Positions 1-10,986 are shown, counted from the first letter of the stretch. The stretch is 64,000 nucleotides of DNA from Bacteroides xylanisolvens XB1A (GCF_000210075.1 NC_021017.1:242694-306693), one strand, 5' to 3'. A program made the numbers and translations. The notes: a model not told the origin generated them from the sequence alone.

Positions 1-88
1 TTTAATATTTCATAATTGGGAAAAACACTTCTCTTATTGGATAAAATGAGGAAGCATAACCAGTTAGTTTTATGATCGGCTATATTTA

Positions 89-697
89 TTAATCTGATAG
101 TTTCTTCAGCTTTTTGAAATGCTCGATTACGGCTAAATAATTTTGGTCCTGACAAGCGTCGAATCTATTCCAGAGATCTCCTAAGACGACAGCCCCTCCG
201 AAACCGAAATCCTTAATCTCCAATAAATTGTCTTCATTGATACCTCCCAATGCCATCACTTTCGAGTCGATAATCTTGGCTCTTTGTGCTTCGCGTAACT
301 CTTCGGCAGTGTATGTTGAATAGTAATTCACTTTAGAGATACTGTCATAGATAGGGCTCATAAAAACATAGTCGTAAAAGTGCTTTCTGTTTTTTACCTC
401 CTCCACTGAATGGCAGGAACAACTGATATGACCATAATAATCATGCGGTTCTTTGGGGTTACGCGCATTCAGGTGAATTCCCATCAGGTTGAATTCTTCT
501 TTTAGATAAAAATGCTCATGTGTAACGATGCGACGGTGATATTTATCCGGAATAAGTGTCAATAGCCGTTCCGAATACATAGCCGGAGTCTCCGGCTTTC
601 TAAGATGTAGGACATCCAGCCCCTCTTCGAAAAGAGCGGTAATAATCTTATCTTCTTCGACGAAGAAAGTAGGGGTGGTAACTACAATTAGTTTCAT
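89..697 (-). CDS. TenI/ThiE-like thiamine phosphate synthase family protein
   Basis: A TIM-barrel protein of the ThiE/TenI family, about 202 residues, at the distal end of the thiamine operon. Visible family features are the N-terminal strand MKLIVVTTP, HLRKPE near residue 43 and the phosphate-binding MALGGINEDN near residue 160. True ThiE carries a conserved aspartate pair and a serine/threonine-rich pyrophosphate loop; here the pair is replaced by VTHEH and the loop is reduced (MSPIYDSISK), so a TenI-like thiazole tautomerase or salvage role fits better than a second thiamine-phosphate synthase. That assignment is inference. An in-frame ATG exists 30 bases upstream (position 727); I prefer the internal ATG at 697 because the fold starts there. 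It follows thiF on the same strand. Confidence 0.8.
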   Translation of the reverse strand: MKLIVVTTPTFFVEEDKIITALFEEGLDVLHLRKPETPAMYSERLLTLIPDKYHRRIVTHEHFYLKEEFNLMGIHLNARNPKEPHDYYGHISCSCHSVEEVKNRKHFYDYVFMSPIYDSISKVNYYSTYTAEELREAQRAKIIDSKVMALGGINEDNLLEIKDFGFGGAVVLGDLWNRFDACQDQNYLAVIEHFKKLKKLSD

Positions 698-759
698 TTC
701 TTTTGTTAAAATTGGATTGTTTAGCAAAGTTACTAATTAACTATGTCAGAAACCAACCT

Positions 760-1452
760 TTATAGTGAAAATTTGTTAGATTGCAGTGTCCGCAGGTCAA
801 TTGTCCATAGTTCGCCGGCTAAAACATCACCAAAGCCACAGATTATTTTCAATACTTCCGTAGCTTCAATGCTCCCTACAATGGCAGGAGTAACCCCCAT
901 CACTCCTTTGGGCGGAGGAGGCATCCGTTGCATTTCTTCTTCATCGGGATAAAGATCCCGGTAGTTTTTCTTTTGATTTCCGTAGTTGAATACAGAAACC
1001 TGTCCTTCAAAACCGCAGATAGCACCATATACGTAGGGCTTTTTCTGTTCAATGCAAATGTCGTTAATCAGGTAGCGGGTGGCAAAGTTGTCGCAGCCAT
1101 CCACCACTATATCATATTCCTGAATGATATCATACGCATTGTCTTTCGTCAGCCGGGCAGCGTAGGGGTGTATTTCGATTTCACTGTTGAGAGCGGAGAG
1201 CCGTTCCGCAGCACAGATAGCTTTTGGTTTACCTAATTCCTTTTCGGAATAGAGCACTTGTCGTTGTAGGTTGGTGATGCTTACCAAGTCATCATCTACC
1301 AGTCCCAGGCATCCCACACCTGCACCTGTCAGGTAGAGGGCGATGGGAGAGCCCAGCCCTCCCATGCCTACAATAAGCACTTTGGCTTCCTGCAGTTTCT
1401 TCTGACCTTCTTCTCCGACTTCGGGAAGTATAATTTGTCTGTCGTATCGCAT
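760..1452 (-). CDS. thiF: ThiF/MoeB/HesA-family adenylyltransferase
   Basis: E1-like enzyme that adenylates the C-terminal glycine of ThiS for sulfur transfer in thiazole synthesis. The Rossmann ATP-binding motif VGMGGLGSP is near residue 30 and the VDGCDNFATRY segment near 115. The start at 1452 (MRYDRQI) lies 4 bases after the thiH stop; a longer frame to 1506 overlaps thiH and adds a non-homologous 18 residues. The region that in E. coli ThiF/MoeB carries zinc-binding and active-site cysteines (CYRCLFP-like, then an NC..AG loop) reads NYRDLYP and PPPPKGVMG here, so those cysteines are absent. This is a cysteine-poor subtype that probably adenylates ThiS without an acyl-disulfide intermediate (inference). 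Confidence 0.85.
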   Translation of the reverse strand: MRYDRQIILPEVGEEGQKKLQEAKVLIVGMGGLGSPIALYLTGAGVGCLGLVDDDLVSITNLQRQVLYSEKELGKPKAICAAERLSALNSEIEIHPYAARLTKDNAYDIIQEYDIVVDGCDNFATRYLINDICIEQKKPYVYGAICGFEGQVSVFNYGNQKKNYRDLYPDEEEMQRMPPPPKGVMGVTPAIVGSIEATEVLKIICGFGDVLAGELWTIDLRTLQSNKFSL

Positions 1453-1456
1453 CTGT

Positions 1457-2590
1457 TTATCTTTTAAAATCAAAAGACTGATCCCAATCTTTCCAGACGG
1501 GTTCACGACCCAGTTTTTTCAAATCACGTTCCACTTCAACCGCCTTTCGCTCATCACTTACGTGAAATTGTTCCAGGGTTTGAGGATAACTGAAATATCC
1601 TCCCGGTTCAGTTTTACTTTCCGCACTCATGGTGGTTACGCCAAGTGTTGCCATGTGGTTTCGGATTTCTGCGCTCTCACGGGTAGAATAAGAGATATCT
1701 ACATCATGGTCGAAGATTCGCATGGCGAATGTAAGTTGGGCGAGTTCCCGGTCATTCATGACTACATTCGGCTGGAATCCGCCGTTTTCAGACGGGCGCA
1801 TACGCGGGAAGTTTACGCTGTATTTCGTTTTCCAGTAATGTTTCTGTAAATAACGCAGATGATAAGCCATCATCGTTACGTCGGTTCTCCATTCCTCCAG
1901 GCCGATCAGGACACCCATACCAATCTTGTGTACACCTGCCTGTCCCATGCGGTCGAAGCCGTTTACACGCCATTCGAATTTTGACTTCATGCCTCTTGGA
2001 TGATACGTTTTGTAATTTGCTTTATGGTAAGTCTCTTGAAAACAGATCACTCCGTTCAGGCCATGATTGGTTAGCTCCTTGTATTCTTCCGCTTTAAGAG
2101 GCATTACTTCAATTTGTAGGTTGCTGAAATAAGGCTTTGCCAAATCCAACGCCCGGGCAATGTATGGGACACCTGCTGCGGCCGGGTTTTCACCGGTTAC
2201 AAGCAGTAGATTCTCAAAAGGAGCCAACCGTTTGATGGCTTTGTATTCATTGACAATCTCTTCCTCTGTCAATATCGTTCTCTTCATCGGATTGCTGATG
2301 TGAAAACCGCAATAGACACAGGAATTGGTACATGAATTAGTCAGGTAGAGCGGTACAAACATAGAGATTGTCTTACCGAACCGTTCCATTGTATATTTCT
2401 GACTAAGGCGTGCCATCACTTCCAGATAAGGAGTGGCGGCAGGTGAAATCAGCGCCATAAAGTCGTTGACATCCAGATGCTCTTTTTTACCCAACGCACG
2501 GCGTACGTCAGCATCTGTTTTGGAATAGATGGCTTTTGTCGTCTCTTCCCAGGATATTTTTTCTAATTCGTCTGAGAACATTTTATTCAA
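1457..2590 (-). CDS. thiH: 2-iminoacetate synthase ThiH (radical SAM)
   Basis: Radical SAM tyrosine lyase that makes dehydroglycine (2-iminoacetate) from tyrosine for the thiazole ring, the anaerobic alternative to the oxidase ThiO. The 4Fe-4S motif CTNSCVYC (CX3CX2C) sits near residue 87, preceded by the strand FVPLYLTNS. Length 377 residues matches the family. It lies between thiC and thiF; the thiF start follows its stop by 4 bases, so translation is probably coupled. The gap to thiC (about 80 bases) is AT-rich. Use of ThiH fits an obligate anaerobe. Confidence 0.95.
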   Translation of the reverse strand: MNKMFSDELEKISWEETTKAIYSKTDADVRRALGKKEHLDVNDFMALISPAATPYLEVMARLSQKYTMERFGKTISMFVPLYLTNSCTNSCVYCGFHISNPMKRTILTEEEIVNEYKAIKRLAPFENLLLVTGENPAAAGVPYIARALDLAKPYFSNLQIEVMPLKAEEYKELTNHGLNGVICFQETYHKANYKTYHPRGMKSKFEWRVNGFDRMGQAGVHKIGMGVLIGLEEWRTDVTMMAYHLRYLQKHYWKTKYSVNFPRMRPSENGGFQPNVVMNDRELAQLTFAMRIFDHDVDISYSTRESAEIRNHMATLGVTTMSAESKTEPGGYFSYPQTLEQFHVSDERKAVEVERDLKKLGREPVWKDWDQSFDFKR

Positions 2591-2668
2591 TTATAAATTA
2601 AAAATTGAAAATTAAAATGAGGGGAGAGAGGTAGGTCAGTGGCCCGACGTTTTGTTTCTCCCCACTCA

Positions 2669-4369
<1,701 letters not shown>

Positions 4370-4378
4370 TTATTTGTT

Positions 4379-5152
4379 TTAATCAAGAAAAGCCGTTAGA
4401 GGTGAACTTGCTTCTGCTACGAAGTCGATGGCTTGTAATCCTAATCCTGCTTCGTAAGCCTGTCTTCCGGCTTCTGTAGCTGCTTTGAATGCTTTAGCCA
4501 TTTCTACCGGATTTCCGGCAACGGCTATTGCAGTATTCACTAATACAGCGGAAGCTCCCAGTTCCATTGCTTCGGCAGCATGGCTTGGCGCGCCGATACC
4601 GGCATCCACTACCACCGGGATACCTGCCTGTTCGATAATGATTTGCAGGAATTCTTTTGTCTGCAATCCTTTGTTCGTACCGATGGGTGCACCGAGCGGC
4701 ATAACGGTAGCTGCGCCTGCTTCTTCCAGCCGTTTGCAGAGTACAGGGTCAGCCTGGCAATAAGGTAACACGATAAAGCCCAGTTTCACCAGTTCTTCCG
4801 TAGCTTTCAGTGTTTCGATAGAGTCGGGGAGCAGATAGCGCGGGTCCGGATGAATTTCCAGTTTCAGCCAGTTTGTTCCAAAAGCTTCGCGAGCCAGTTG
4901 TGCGGCGAAAACAGCTTCTTCCGCGTTACGTACACCGGAGGTGTTGGGCAATAACTGAATATTCGGATGAATAATATGTTTCAGCATGTCGTCCTCTTTG
5001 TTATCCATGTCGATTCGTTTCATGGCAACAGTTACCATTTCCGTACCCGAAGCCAGAATAGCTTGTTCCATTACTTCATTGGAATTGAATTTTCCTGTTC
5101 CCAGAAAAAGACGGGAGCTAAATTCGCGTCCCGCAATTACTAACTTTTCCAT
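4379..5152 (-). CDS. thiG: Thiazole synthase ThiG
   Basis: TIM-barrel enzyme that forms the thiazole phosphate from deoxyxylulose phosphate, dehydroglycine and ThiS thiocarboxylate. Visible features are [12 protein letters not shown] at the N terminus, the substrate lysine region [15 protein letters not shown] near residue 96, and phosphate-binding [19 protein letters not shown] near residue 180. The 257-residue length is normal. It is followed closely by thiC; upstream, 153 bases separate it from thiE, and that gap contains a long inverted repeat (5193-5275). Confidence 0.96.
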   Translation of the reverse strand: MEKLVIAGREFSSRLFLGTGKFNSNEVMEQAILASGTEMVTVAMKRIDMDNKEDDMLKHIIHPNIQLLPNTSGVRNAEEAVFAAQLAREAFGTNWLKLEIHPDPRYLLPDSIETLKATEELVKLGFIVLPYCQADPVLCKRLEEAGAATVMPLGAPIGTNKGLQTKEFLQIIIEQAGIPVVVDAGIGAPSHAAEAMELGASAVLVNTAIAVAGNPVEMAKAFKAATEAGRQAYEAGLGLQAIDFVAEASSPLTAFLD

Positions 5153-5192
5153 TCTATATATTTTAGTTGATTATTTAAATGCTGATTTTTTG

Positions 5193-5275
5193 AGACAGAA
5201 GAACATAAGAACAAAAATAAAACAGTAGAAATAATTATCTAAGTGCAGCTTTTATGTTCTTTTGTTCTTCTGTCT
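5193..5275. repeat. Long inverted repeat inside the thiamine operon (family copy 1)
   Basis: The arms AGACAGAAGAAC.. (from 5193) and ..GTTCTTCTGTCT (to 5275) are about 24 bases each, and the loop is about 35 bases. The arm motif AGACAGAAGAACAAAAGAAC recurs, again as a hairpin, at 47780-47874. This copy lies between thiE and thiG inside an operon, where it could act as a partial terminator or an RNA processing site. Confidence 0.75.
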
Positions 5276-5305
5276 GAATTAAAATTCCATTTATCATTTG
5301 ACAAA

Positions 5306-5926
5306 TTATAGATCACTTTCAATGATTCTACGTGTTTCTTCTACCGGATTATCTGCTCCGAGAATAGTTCCTGACAGGGCTATTCCATTTACTCCTGTAT
5401 GAAGTATGGCAGGAATATCCTCAAAAGTGATTCCCCCGATAGCTACAACGGGGATTTCGATATTCGCTTCCTTCATCTGTGAAAGAATAGAAGAATAGCC
5501 CTCCAAACCCAGTACAGGGCTTAGATTCTTTTTAGTGGTAGTAAACCGGAAAGGACCAATGCCGAGATAATCGGCTCCGGCACGATAGTGCTGTACCACA
5601 TCTTCGAAAGTGTTTGCAGTGCCGCCGATAATAAAGGCTTCACCAAGTATTTGGCGGGCCTGGTCGATAGGCATATCCTTTTTGCCTAGATGTACACCGT
5701 CCACTTCCAGCTTTTTGGTCAGTTCGACGTGGTCATCCAGAATCAGGATTGCTTCGTGCTCTTTGCAAAGCGGCTTCAGTTGCAGGGCTACTGCTTCCAC
5801 TTCTTCGAGAGGAGCGTCTTTCATACGTAGCTGGATCCATTTGCATCCGCCTTCGAGTGCCATACGTGCCGATTCGAGGTACGAATACTGTTCGGTCTGA
5901 TGCGTGATAAATTGTAGACTAATCAT
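5306..5926 (-). CDS. thiE: Thiamine phosphate synthase ThiE
   Basis: Couples hydroxymethylpyrimidine pyrophosphate with thiazole phosphate to give thiamine phosphate. Motifs: WIQLRMKD near residue 31, LILDDHVELTKKLEVDGVHLGKKD (the conserved DD and HLG-DMP type segment), the pyrophosphate loop IGPFRFTTTKKN near 125, and VVAIGGI near 160. It begins 4 bases after the thiS stop at the ATG at 5926; a GTG at 5941 would overlap thiS. The catalytic elements missing from the TenI-like gene at the operon end are present here, so this is the working synthase. Confidence 0.94.
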   Translation of the reverse strand: MISLQFITHQTEQYSYLESARMALEGGCKWIQLRMKDAPLEEVEAVALQLKPLCKEHEAILILDDHVELTKKLEVDGVHLGKKDMPIDQARQILGEAFIIGGTANTFEDVVQHYRAGADYLGIGPFRFTTTKKNLSPVLGLEGYSSILSQMKEANIEIPVVAIGGITFEDIPAILHTGVNGIALSGTILGADNPVEETRRIIESDL

Positions 5927-5930
5927 CTCC

Positions 5931-6131
5931 TTATCCTCCACAAGCAGCTTTGATAATCACCAGGTTGTCGTTCTCGTGTAGAATGAAACACTCCCATTCG
6001 GTACGGGGAATCATTTTGTTGTTTACGGCGATAGCAATGCCTTGAACCGGAAGTTCGAGCTGTGCTGTCAGTTGCGTAAGGGTAGAGTCAGGAGACGTTT
6101 CCACCTCTTTGTTGTTCACTTGTACTTTCAT
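5931..6131 (-). CDS. thiS: Sulfur carrier protein ThiS
   Basis: Small ubiquitin-like sulfur carrier of 66 residues, ending in the required Gly-Gly (AACGG), which becomes the thiocarboxylate that donates sulfur to thiazole. The sequence starts MKVQVNNKEVET at 6131. The reading frame continues upstream to 6206, but that part overlaps the riboswitch and is not family-like. It is the first gene of the thi operon, about 70 bases downstream of the TPP riboswitch. Confidence 0.93.
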   Translation of the reverse strand: MKVQVNNKEVETSPDSTLTQLTAQLELPVQGIAIAVNNKMIPRTEWECFILHENDNLVIIKAACGG

Positions 6132-6203
6132 TGTCCTATCAGAATAAATAAGTTGAAAGTAAATACAAAGAGCGTGCTTAAATGGAAAGGCGATAAGAAG
6201 AAA

Positions 6204-6280
6204 CACAATCCCTACGTCAGTATTAACTGCCTCAGGTTCCTAGGGTATAATCTCAGCCCCTCATGGGGCACCCCTTTGTC
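6204..6280 (-). promoter_or_regulatory. TPP riboswitch (THI element)
   Basis: Read on the minus strand, the consensus blocks are in order: GGGGTGCCC, GGCTGAGATTATACCC, GAACCTGA, then CAGTTAATACTGACGTAGGGA. The outer helix pairs ACAA with TTGT. This is the classic thiamine pyrophosphate aptamer, placed upstream of thiS, so thiamine pyrophosphate should repress the whole operon. A near-match to the Bacteroides -7 box (TACTTTG, 6291-6297) lies just upstream. Confidence 0.96.
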
Positions 6281-6340
6281 TTTACGGGAGCAAAGTAAGC
6301 GAAAAAGAAACAGAAAAACACTAAATCAGTCGATTTTTTT

Positions 6341-8323
6341 TCATTTTTCTGTTGATTCCTGTTTTTTGATGGGATGAGAAAAGATAAATCGGGCACCATT
6401 TTTGTAACTCTTGTCAATCCATATATCACCTCCCATATATTGGATGGTCAGTTTGCAGATAGCCAGTCCCAACCCTGTACCCTGCACGAATTCATTCAGC
6501 TTTTCGAAACGTTGGAATACGAGTTCCTGTTTATCTTCGGGGATTCCCGTGCCGGTATCTGTCACCGAGAACAGCATACATTGCTTTTCTTCGTCCACTT
6601 CATAATCCAGCGTGATACTTCCTCCGGCAGGAGTGAATTTCAAGGCATTATTCAGCAGGTTGATAATAATCTGTTGCAGACGCAACGGGTCCGTGTAGAG
6701 CATGTAAGGCTCCTTAGGCATTTGGAGTTTGATGTCTACATCCACTGTCTTGTTCCGGTTGGTGAGAGTAATCATATTCTGGCAATGGTTCACCAGCTCG
6801 CACCATTCATAGTTGAATTGCAGTTTTCCTGATTCCAGGCGTGATATATCCAGTACATCGCTAATCAGTTGGAGCAATAAATTGGAATTAGTCTGGACGA
6901 TATCCGCATATTCTTTCAATTCATCATTCTGCTCTACCGAACCGATAATCAGGCTGGAGAAACCGACAATTGCGTTTAAAGGTGTCCGTATCTCATGGCT
7001 CATATTCGAGACAAAAGCACTTTTTAATTGATTAGCTTCTTCGGCGCGCTCTTTGGCGTCACGTAATTCGATTTCAGACTCTTCCAGTTTCTTTTTATCT
7101 TCCCGCAATTGTTGCGTGGTTCTTTCAAGGTGATTTTTCAGGATTTTCGTCCGGTAATAGTAATACAGGGAAATCATCAGACTTCCTACTAATACGAGGA
7201 AGATAATCAGGATAAATTGCACTTCTGTCTTGTAGGCTACAAAGAAGGGGATAGGCTGATTGATAACCATTGAGTTGACAGGCAACTTCTTGTTTTCAAA
7301 TCCCCATTCCTTTAGTTTCTTCGCGTCAAATTTATATCGGTTGGGTAAGATATTGATGCTGCTGATACCCGTTTCCTTCTGGTCTAAAAAGCGGTAAGCA
7401 TATTCTCCCATATTTTTTCCCACTCCTTCATATTGCGGGACATATCCTCCGATGGCCCAATAGCCTATTGCGGTGGAAGTCATACTGAACACAGGCAGGA
7501 GTGGATTGGCTTTGGAAAAAGCATAAACGGAGTTGTTCATGTAAGTGATCCCCCGGCTGTCAATTCTCCAGATACCAAGAAGCATTGCTGTGTTTCTGGG
7601 AAGATTGCGCAATTGATTGGCAGCCATATCGAGTGTGTGGATGCGGCCGTCAATATAGGTGATGGATAACTGCGGGAAATGTTGCAGGTTTTTCTTGAAC
7701 CATGCCAGTTCGGCAAGTCCGTTATAGGTATTATCCGATACAAATACCAGGTGCTCTGTGTTCGGATAGAAATCTTGTATCATTTCGATATCTTTGCTGA
7801 TATTATATTCGTATGTATCACAGTATTTTACGTTGTACTCCTTCATTCGTTCCGTTAAGTTGATACTTACAGGATTATAGTTCCGCATATCGATTGAATC
7901 CTCCGGAATACGGATGCCGTTGCGTGATGCCATTGCGCAGAAAACAGGAAGCTGCTTATATTTCTCATCTTCAAGATGAAGGAAACTGCTCCATGCTTCA
8001 CCACCCAAAAGAATCACTAATTTAGCTTTCGGATGTTTGTCTAAAATATCGGTTAATGTTTTTTTCCATTGGTGCGCCTGCGTTAAATCCGTCGCATTCA
8101 TGTTTTCTACAATGGTCGAGTATCTTCCTCCCAATTGGGTGTAGGTTTCTATAAATGTGCTGATGTTATCGTAGGTATATTTAGTGTCAGAATTGTATGA
8201 GGTAATGAACAGGATCTCTTCCTCTGGTTCTTCTGTGGCGGCAGCGTTACAGAAAAGGGGGAAGAAAAGAAGAACGGCAATGGAGACAATATATCGTATC
8301 TCTTTTCTTTTATATAGTACCAT
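6341..8323 (-). CDS. Sensor histidine kinase with periplasmic ligand-binding-like domain
   Basis: A 660-residue membrane kinase. It has an N-terminal signal or membrane segment (about 10-28), a periplasmic domain of about 330 residues, one membrane helix near 367-390 ([20 protein letters not shown]), a coiled coil, then the kinase core: H-box [17 protein letters not shown] near 440, N-box [12 protein letters not shown]1 DTGTGIP and G2 GTGLGLAI. The periplasmic part ([20 protein letters not shown]..) looks like a type 1 periplasmic-binding or ABC_sub_bind fold, but this is only by appearance. There is no receiver domain and no response regulator beside it, so it is an orphan kinase. It is next to the thiamine operon on the same strand; the ligand is unknown. 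Confidence 0.85.
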   Translation of the reverse strand: MVLYKRKEIRYIVSIAVLLFFPLFCNAAATEEPEEEILFITSYNSDTKYTYDNISTFIETYTQLGGRYSTIVENMNATDLTQAHQWKKTLTDILDKHPKAKLVILLGGEAWSSFLHLEDEKYKQLPVFCAMASRNGIRIPEDSIDMRNYNPVSINLTERMKEYNVKYCDTYEYNISKDIEMIQDFYPNTEHLVFVSDNTYNGLAELAWFKKNLQHFPQLSITYIDGRIHTLDMAANQLRNLPRNTAMLLGIWRIDSRGITYMNNSVYAFSKANPLLPVFSMTSTAIGYWAIGGYVPQYEGVGKNMGEYAYRFLDQKETGISSINILPNRYKFDAKKLKEWGFENKKLPVNSMVINQPIPFFVAYKTEVQFILIIFLVLVGSLMISLYYYYRTKILKNHLERTTQQLREDKKKLEESEIELRDAKERAEEANQLKSAFVSNMSHEIRTPLNAIVGFSSLIIGSVEQNDELKEYADIVQTNSNLLLQLISDVLDISRLESGKLQFNYEWCELVNHCQNMITLTNRNKTVDVDIKLQMPKEPYMLYTDPLRLQQIIINLLNNALKFTPAGGSITLDYEVDEEKQCMLFSVTDTGTGIPEDKQELVFQRFEKLNEFVQGTGLGLAICKLTIQYMGGDIWIDKSYKNGARFIFSHPIKKQESTEK

Positions 8324-8352
8324 AATTGTTTGTTATGCTAGTTTATGGGTTG

Positions 8353-8383
8353 CAAAAATACAACTAATGCGTTTGATATACAA
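8353..8383 (-). promoter_or_regulatory. Bacteroides-type promoter for the sensor kinase
   Basis: On the minus strand there is a -7 box TATTTTTG (8353-8360) with TTG (8381-8383) 20 bases upstream, matching the TTTG-N19-21-TAnnTTTG pattern, 30 bases before the kinase ATG. Confidence 0.55.
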
Positions 8384-8407
8384 TAAAAGTTTGTTTTTTT
8401 AGTCTGT

Positions 8408-8443
8408 AAAAAAGGTCGCTGTGAAAACACAACGACCTTTTTC
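8408..8443 (-). terminator. Intrinsic terminator downstream of sodB
   Basis: Stem AAAGGTCGTTGTG / CACAGCGACCTTT around an AAAA-type loop, followed on the minus strand by a T run. It is located about 30 bases past the sodB stop. Confidence 0.75.
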
Positions 8444-8471
8444 ATAAGTATAGTTTTGCTAGTAAATCCGG

Positions 8472-9053
8472 TTACATTCTTTTTTCAACCACATCCCAGT
8501 CGATGATGTCCCACAGGGCATTTACGTGGTCGGCGCGGCGGTTCTGATAATCCAGATAATAGGAGTGTTCCCAAACGTCAAATCCGAGAAGCGGTTTCAA
8601 ACCGGCACGTACCGGATTGCTGCCGTTGGCTTCTTTCGTGATTTTCAGTTTACCATCTTTCCCAACGGATAGCCAGGCCCATCCTGAACCGAACAATCCG
8701 ACTGCTGCTGCGTTGAATTCTTTCTTGAAGTTTTCAAAGCTACCGAAGTCACGTTTGATGGCTTCTCCCAGTTTGCCTGCTGGTTCCTTCTTTGAGGGTT
8801 TCGGGGCAAATTGCAGGAAGTACAGATTGTGATTCAATACTTGTCCGGCGTTATTGAATATAGCTCCGTCCGGTGCGGTTGCAACGATTTCTTCTACCGT
8901 TTTACCTTCATATTCTGTTCCGGGTACGAGGCTATTCAGATTATTTACATACGTTTGTAGATGTTTTCCGTAATGGAAATCTATTGTTTGCTGACTGATT
9001 ACAGGTTCCAACGCATTGTTTGCGTAAGGAAGTTTAGGCATTTCGTAAGTCAT
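8472..9053 (-). CDS. sodB: Superoxide dismutase [Fe/Mn]
   Basis: Cytoplasmic superoxide dismutase of 193 residues. Metal ligands and family motifs are visible: FHYGKHLQTYVNNL (His), LNHNLYFLQF (His), GSGWAWLSV, and DVWEHSYYLDYQNRR (Asp and His). The start MTYEMPKLPY at 9053 is the usual N terminus of the family; a longer in-frame start at 9089 adds 12 hydrophobic residues (MNTILMSLIMMT) and cannot be excluded. In Bacteroides this enzyme works with iron or manganese and supports aerotolerance. It is monocistronic by appearance, with a strong terminator after it. Confidence 0.95.
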   Translation of the reverse strand: MTYEMPKLPYANNALEPVISQQTIDFHYGKHLQTYVNNLNSLVPGTEYEGKTVEEIVATAPDGAIFNNAGQVLNHNLYFLQFAPKPSKKEPAGKLGEAIKRDFGSFENFKKEFNAAAVGLFGSGWAWLSVGKDGKLKITKEANGSNPVRAGLKPLLGFDVWEHSYYLDYQNRRADHVNALWDIIDWDVVEKRM

Positions 9054-9164
9054 GGTCATCATAATTAAAGACATTAATATAGTATTCATAATGTTACAAG
9101 TTTTAATTGGCTTGTTATACTATAATAACAGAAGCCTTCTGCAAAATGTTCACAGCATCTTACT

Positions 9165-10904
9165 TTATTTGTAAATGTACTGTATACGTTCCACCTCTTT
9201 CGGGTGATCGCGGTTGGTCCGGCAGATCCATTGGCCCGTATTGTCATATTCATAATAAGAATTGCCGTCAATCCGGTTCCCGTATTTATCATACAGGCAA
9301 GTCAGGCATCCGGACGTTTTTTGGTTATTACCCAAAATCCGTTGGTAGACAATCTGCGATAGATAACCGTATTTATCGTATTCATAAGCATCTTTTTGTG
9401 AAATAACCTGATCCGGAGAATTGGCAAAAAGCAAGTTTTGATGTTGGGATGAAACCAATCTTCCTTTATCATCATATTTGTTGGCGGTGTATGCCTGAAG
9501 TTCTCCGTTCTTATTATATTCTTTGGTTTCGGTCAATAATCCCCGTTTATTGTAGGAGCTTATGACGACTCTTCCGTCTGCATACTTGAGCGAATCACTC
9601 TCAATACTTCCATCGGTACCGATGCGGCGTGTCCGCCGGTAGAGATCCGTTTTGGTTTTCGGATTCGTTTGTACCTCAAAGATGCAGTGACCTTGCGGGT
9701 CGTATAATCTATTCGTCTGTATTTCATTGCCTGGCTGCCCGTTCTTCATGGTAAGTGCCAGGGTGGAGACGAGCTGTCCTTTATCGTCATACGAATAAGT
9801 GGTCGAGGTGGTCCCTGTACTGTCGTTTTCCGCAGACTTTATCAATCGCCCTCCATTATAGTATTTCACGGAAGTAGGGGTGGATATGATTGTTTGCAGA
9901 ATAAAAGGTGCCCGCAGTGCGTTGGCTTGGTCGCGAAATTCCTTGTATCTGTGTGTGCAAAGAAAATCCTGCAACATACTTAACGATTCGGAACTGACAA
10001 TGGCAGGTTTTAAAAGCTCAAAATCAGCTTTTTCACTAAGATATTCAAGGTCATCCAGGTGCGTACGTGCTGTGGAAGTCAGGTAAGGTGATTGCTTATA
10101 GTCGTCAATGATCTGTCGGATAGCTGTTGCATTTCCTTTCTCCCGGAGGCTGTCAATTCCTTGAAACAGAAAATCGTCGTATAATGTGCGGACTTCCGAA
10201 AGGAAGGGACGTGTATCTTTATCAGTGAAGAATTTCTGCATGGCGGCATTATCAAAGAATGCTTTGAAATTCGCAGAGGTCGGATTACTCTTTACAATCT
10301 GATAAAGCCGTTTGTTCTCCGCAGTGCTGATTTGAGAGATAAACTTGCCGTTCGGATATTCCGAGATATACGTTTGATAGATGTTCAGCGCAGGTGTTTT
10401 CAGCATCCCTTCCAGTAGGGCCAGTTCGCGGATGTCCCGCACCTTTTGCAAGAGGGCGGAGTCTGCCGGATAGCCGCTTGACTGGATGCTGTCCATCAAT
10501 GTCTTGCTAAAGGGAATCTGCTCTTTCGATGCTTCCAGGATGGAGATAACAGCCTGTTCCGCTTTGTCTTGTACGTTGGAAAGCTGTATTTTCTCTTCTT
10601 CGCAGATATTCGGAAAATAAGCTTTCGTAGCTTGTTCGTAACAGCCGAAATAGTTGGTGGCGGCTTGCTCACTTTGTTTGTTCCACAATTCGTTGAGAAC
10701 GTCCAACAATGCCAGTTCTTCGGCATAATAGGTTTGCGTCTCGTCATCTATCTTATCACGGTTTTTCTGCCATTTGTCGGCGTCATTATCGTTCAGATAC
10801 CTTAGCAGCTTTTCCAAGCGGCTCTGTTTTTGTGCCATTGCCTGTGGAATGCAGGCAACCAGAAACAAACTTAAAATAATTGATAAAAATATACTCCTTT
10901 TCAT
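9165..10904 (-). CDS. Exported protein with C-terminal YD-like repeats
   Basis: A 579-residue secreted protein of unknown function. The signal peptide (MKRSIFLSIILSLFLVACIPQAMAQ) could be cleaved after AMA, but LVAC also fits a lipobox at Cys18, so it may be a lipoprotein. Residues 25-340 look helical and charged. From about 345 on there are repeats of the form SYDDKGQLVST, LYDPQGHCIFE, SYNKRGLLTETKEYNKNGEL, KYDDKGRLVS, EYDKYGYLSQ and YDKYGNRIDGNSYYEYD, i.e. YD/RHS-like or MORN-like beta repeats. No toxin domain follows the repeats and there is no immunity-like gene, so a polymorphic toxin is unlikely. A surface-anchored structural role is a guess. Confidence 0.7.
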   Translation of the reverse strand: MKRSIFLSIILSLFLVACIPQAMAQKQSRLEKLLRYLNDNDADKWQKNRDKIDDETQTYYAEELALLDVLNELWNKQSEQAATNYFGCYEQATKAYFPNICEEEKIQLSNVQDKAEQAVISILEASKEQIPFSKTLMDSIQSSGYPADSALLQKVRDIRELALLEGMLKTPALNIYQTYISEYPNGKFISQISTAENKRLYQIVKSNPTSANFKAFFDNAAMQKFFTDKDTRPFLSEVRTLYDDFLFQGIDSLREKGNATAIRQIIDDYKQSPYLTSTARTHLDDLEYLSEKADFELLKPAIVSSESLSMLQDFLCTHRYKEFRDQANALRAPFILQTIISTPTSVKYYNGGRLIKSAENDSTGTTSTTYSYDDKGQLVSTLALTMKNGQPGNEIQTNRLYDPQGHCIFEVQTNPKTKTDLYRRTRRIGTDGSIESDSLKYADGRVVISSYNKRGLLTETKEYNKNGELQAYTANKYDDKGRLVSSQHQNLLFANSPDQVISQKDAYEYDKYGYLSQIVYQRILGNNQKTSGCLTCLYDKYGNRIDGNSYYEYDNTGQWICRTNRDHPKEVERIQYIYK

Positions 10905-10978
10905 TGCTTTTTGGGGTTAGGTTAAAATAGTTAGTGATGAAAATTCATAAAAATACCTTCATTCTCGAATGAATATTA

Positions 10979-10986
10979 TACTTTTG
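10979..10986 (+). promoter_or_regulatory. Candidate -7 box for the helicase gene
   Basis: TACTTTTG matches TAnnTTTG, 65 bases before the ATG. No clear -33 element is seen. Confidence 0.4.

Noticed and set aside
89..697. Second functional ThiE
   Set aside because: The conserved aspartate pair and pyrophosphate loop are not intact, so a TenI-like role is preferred.
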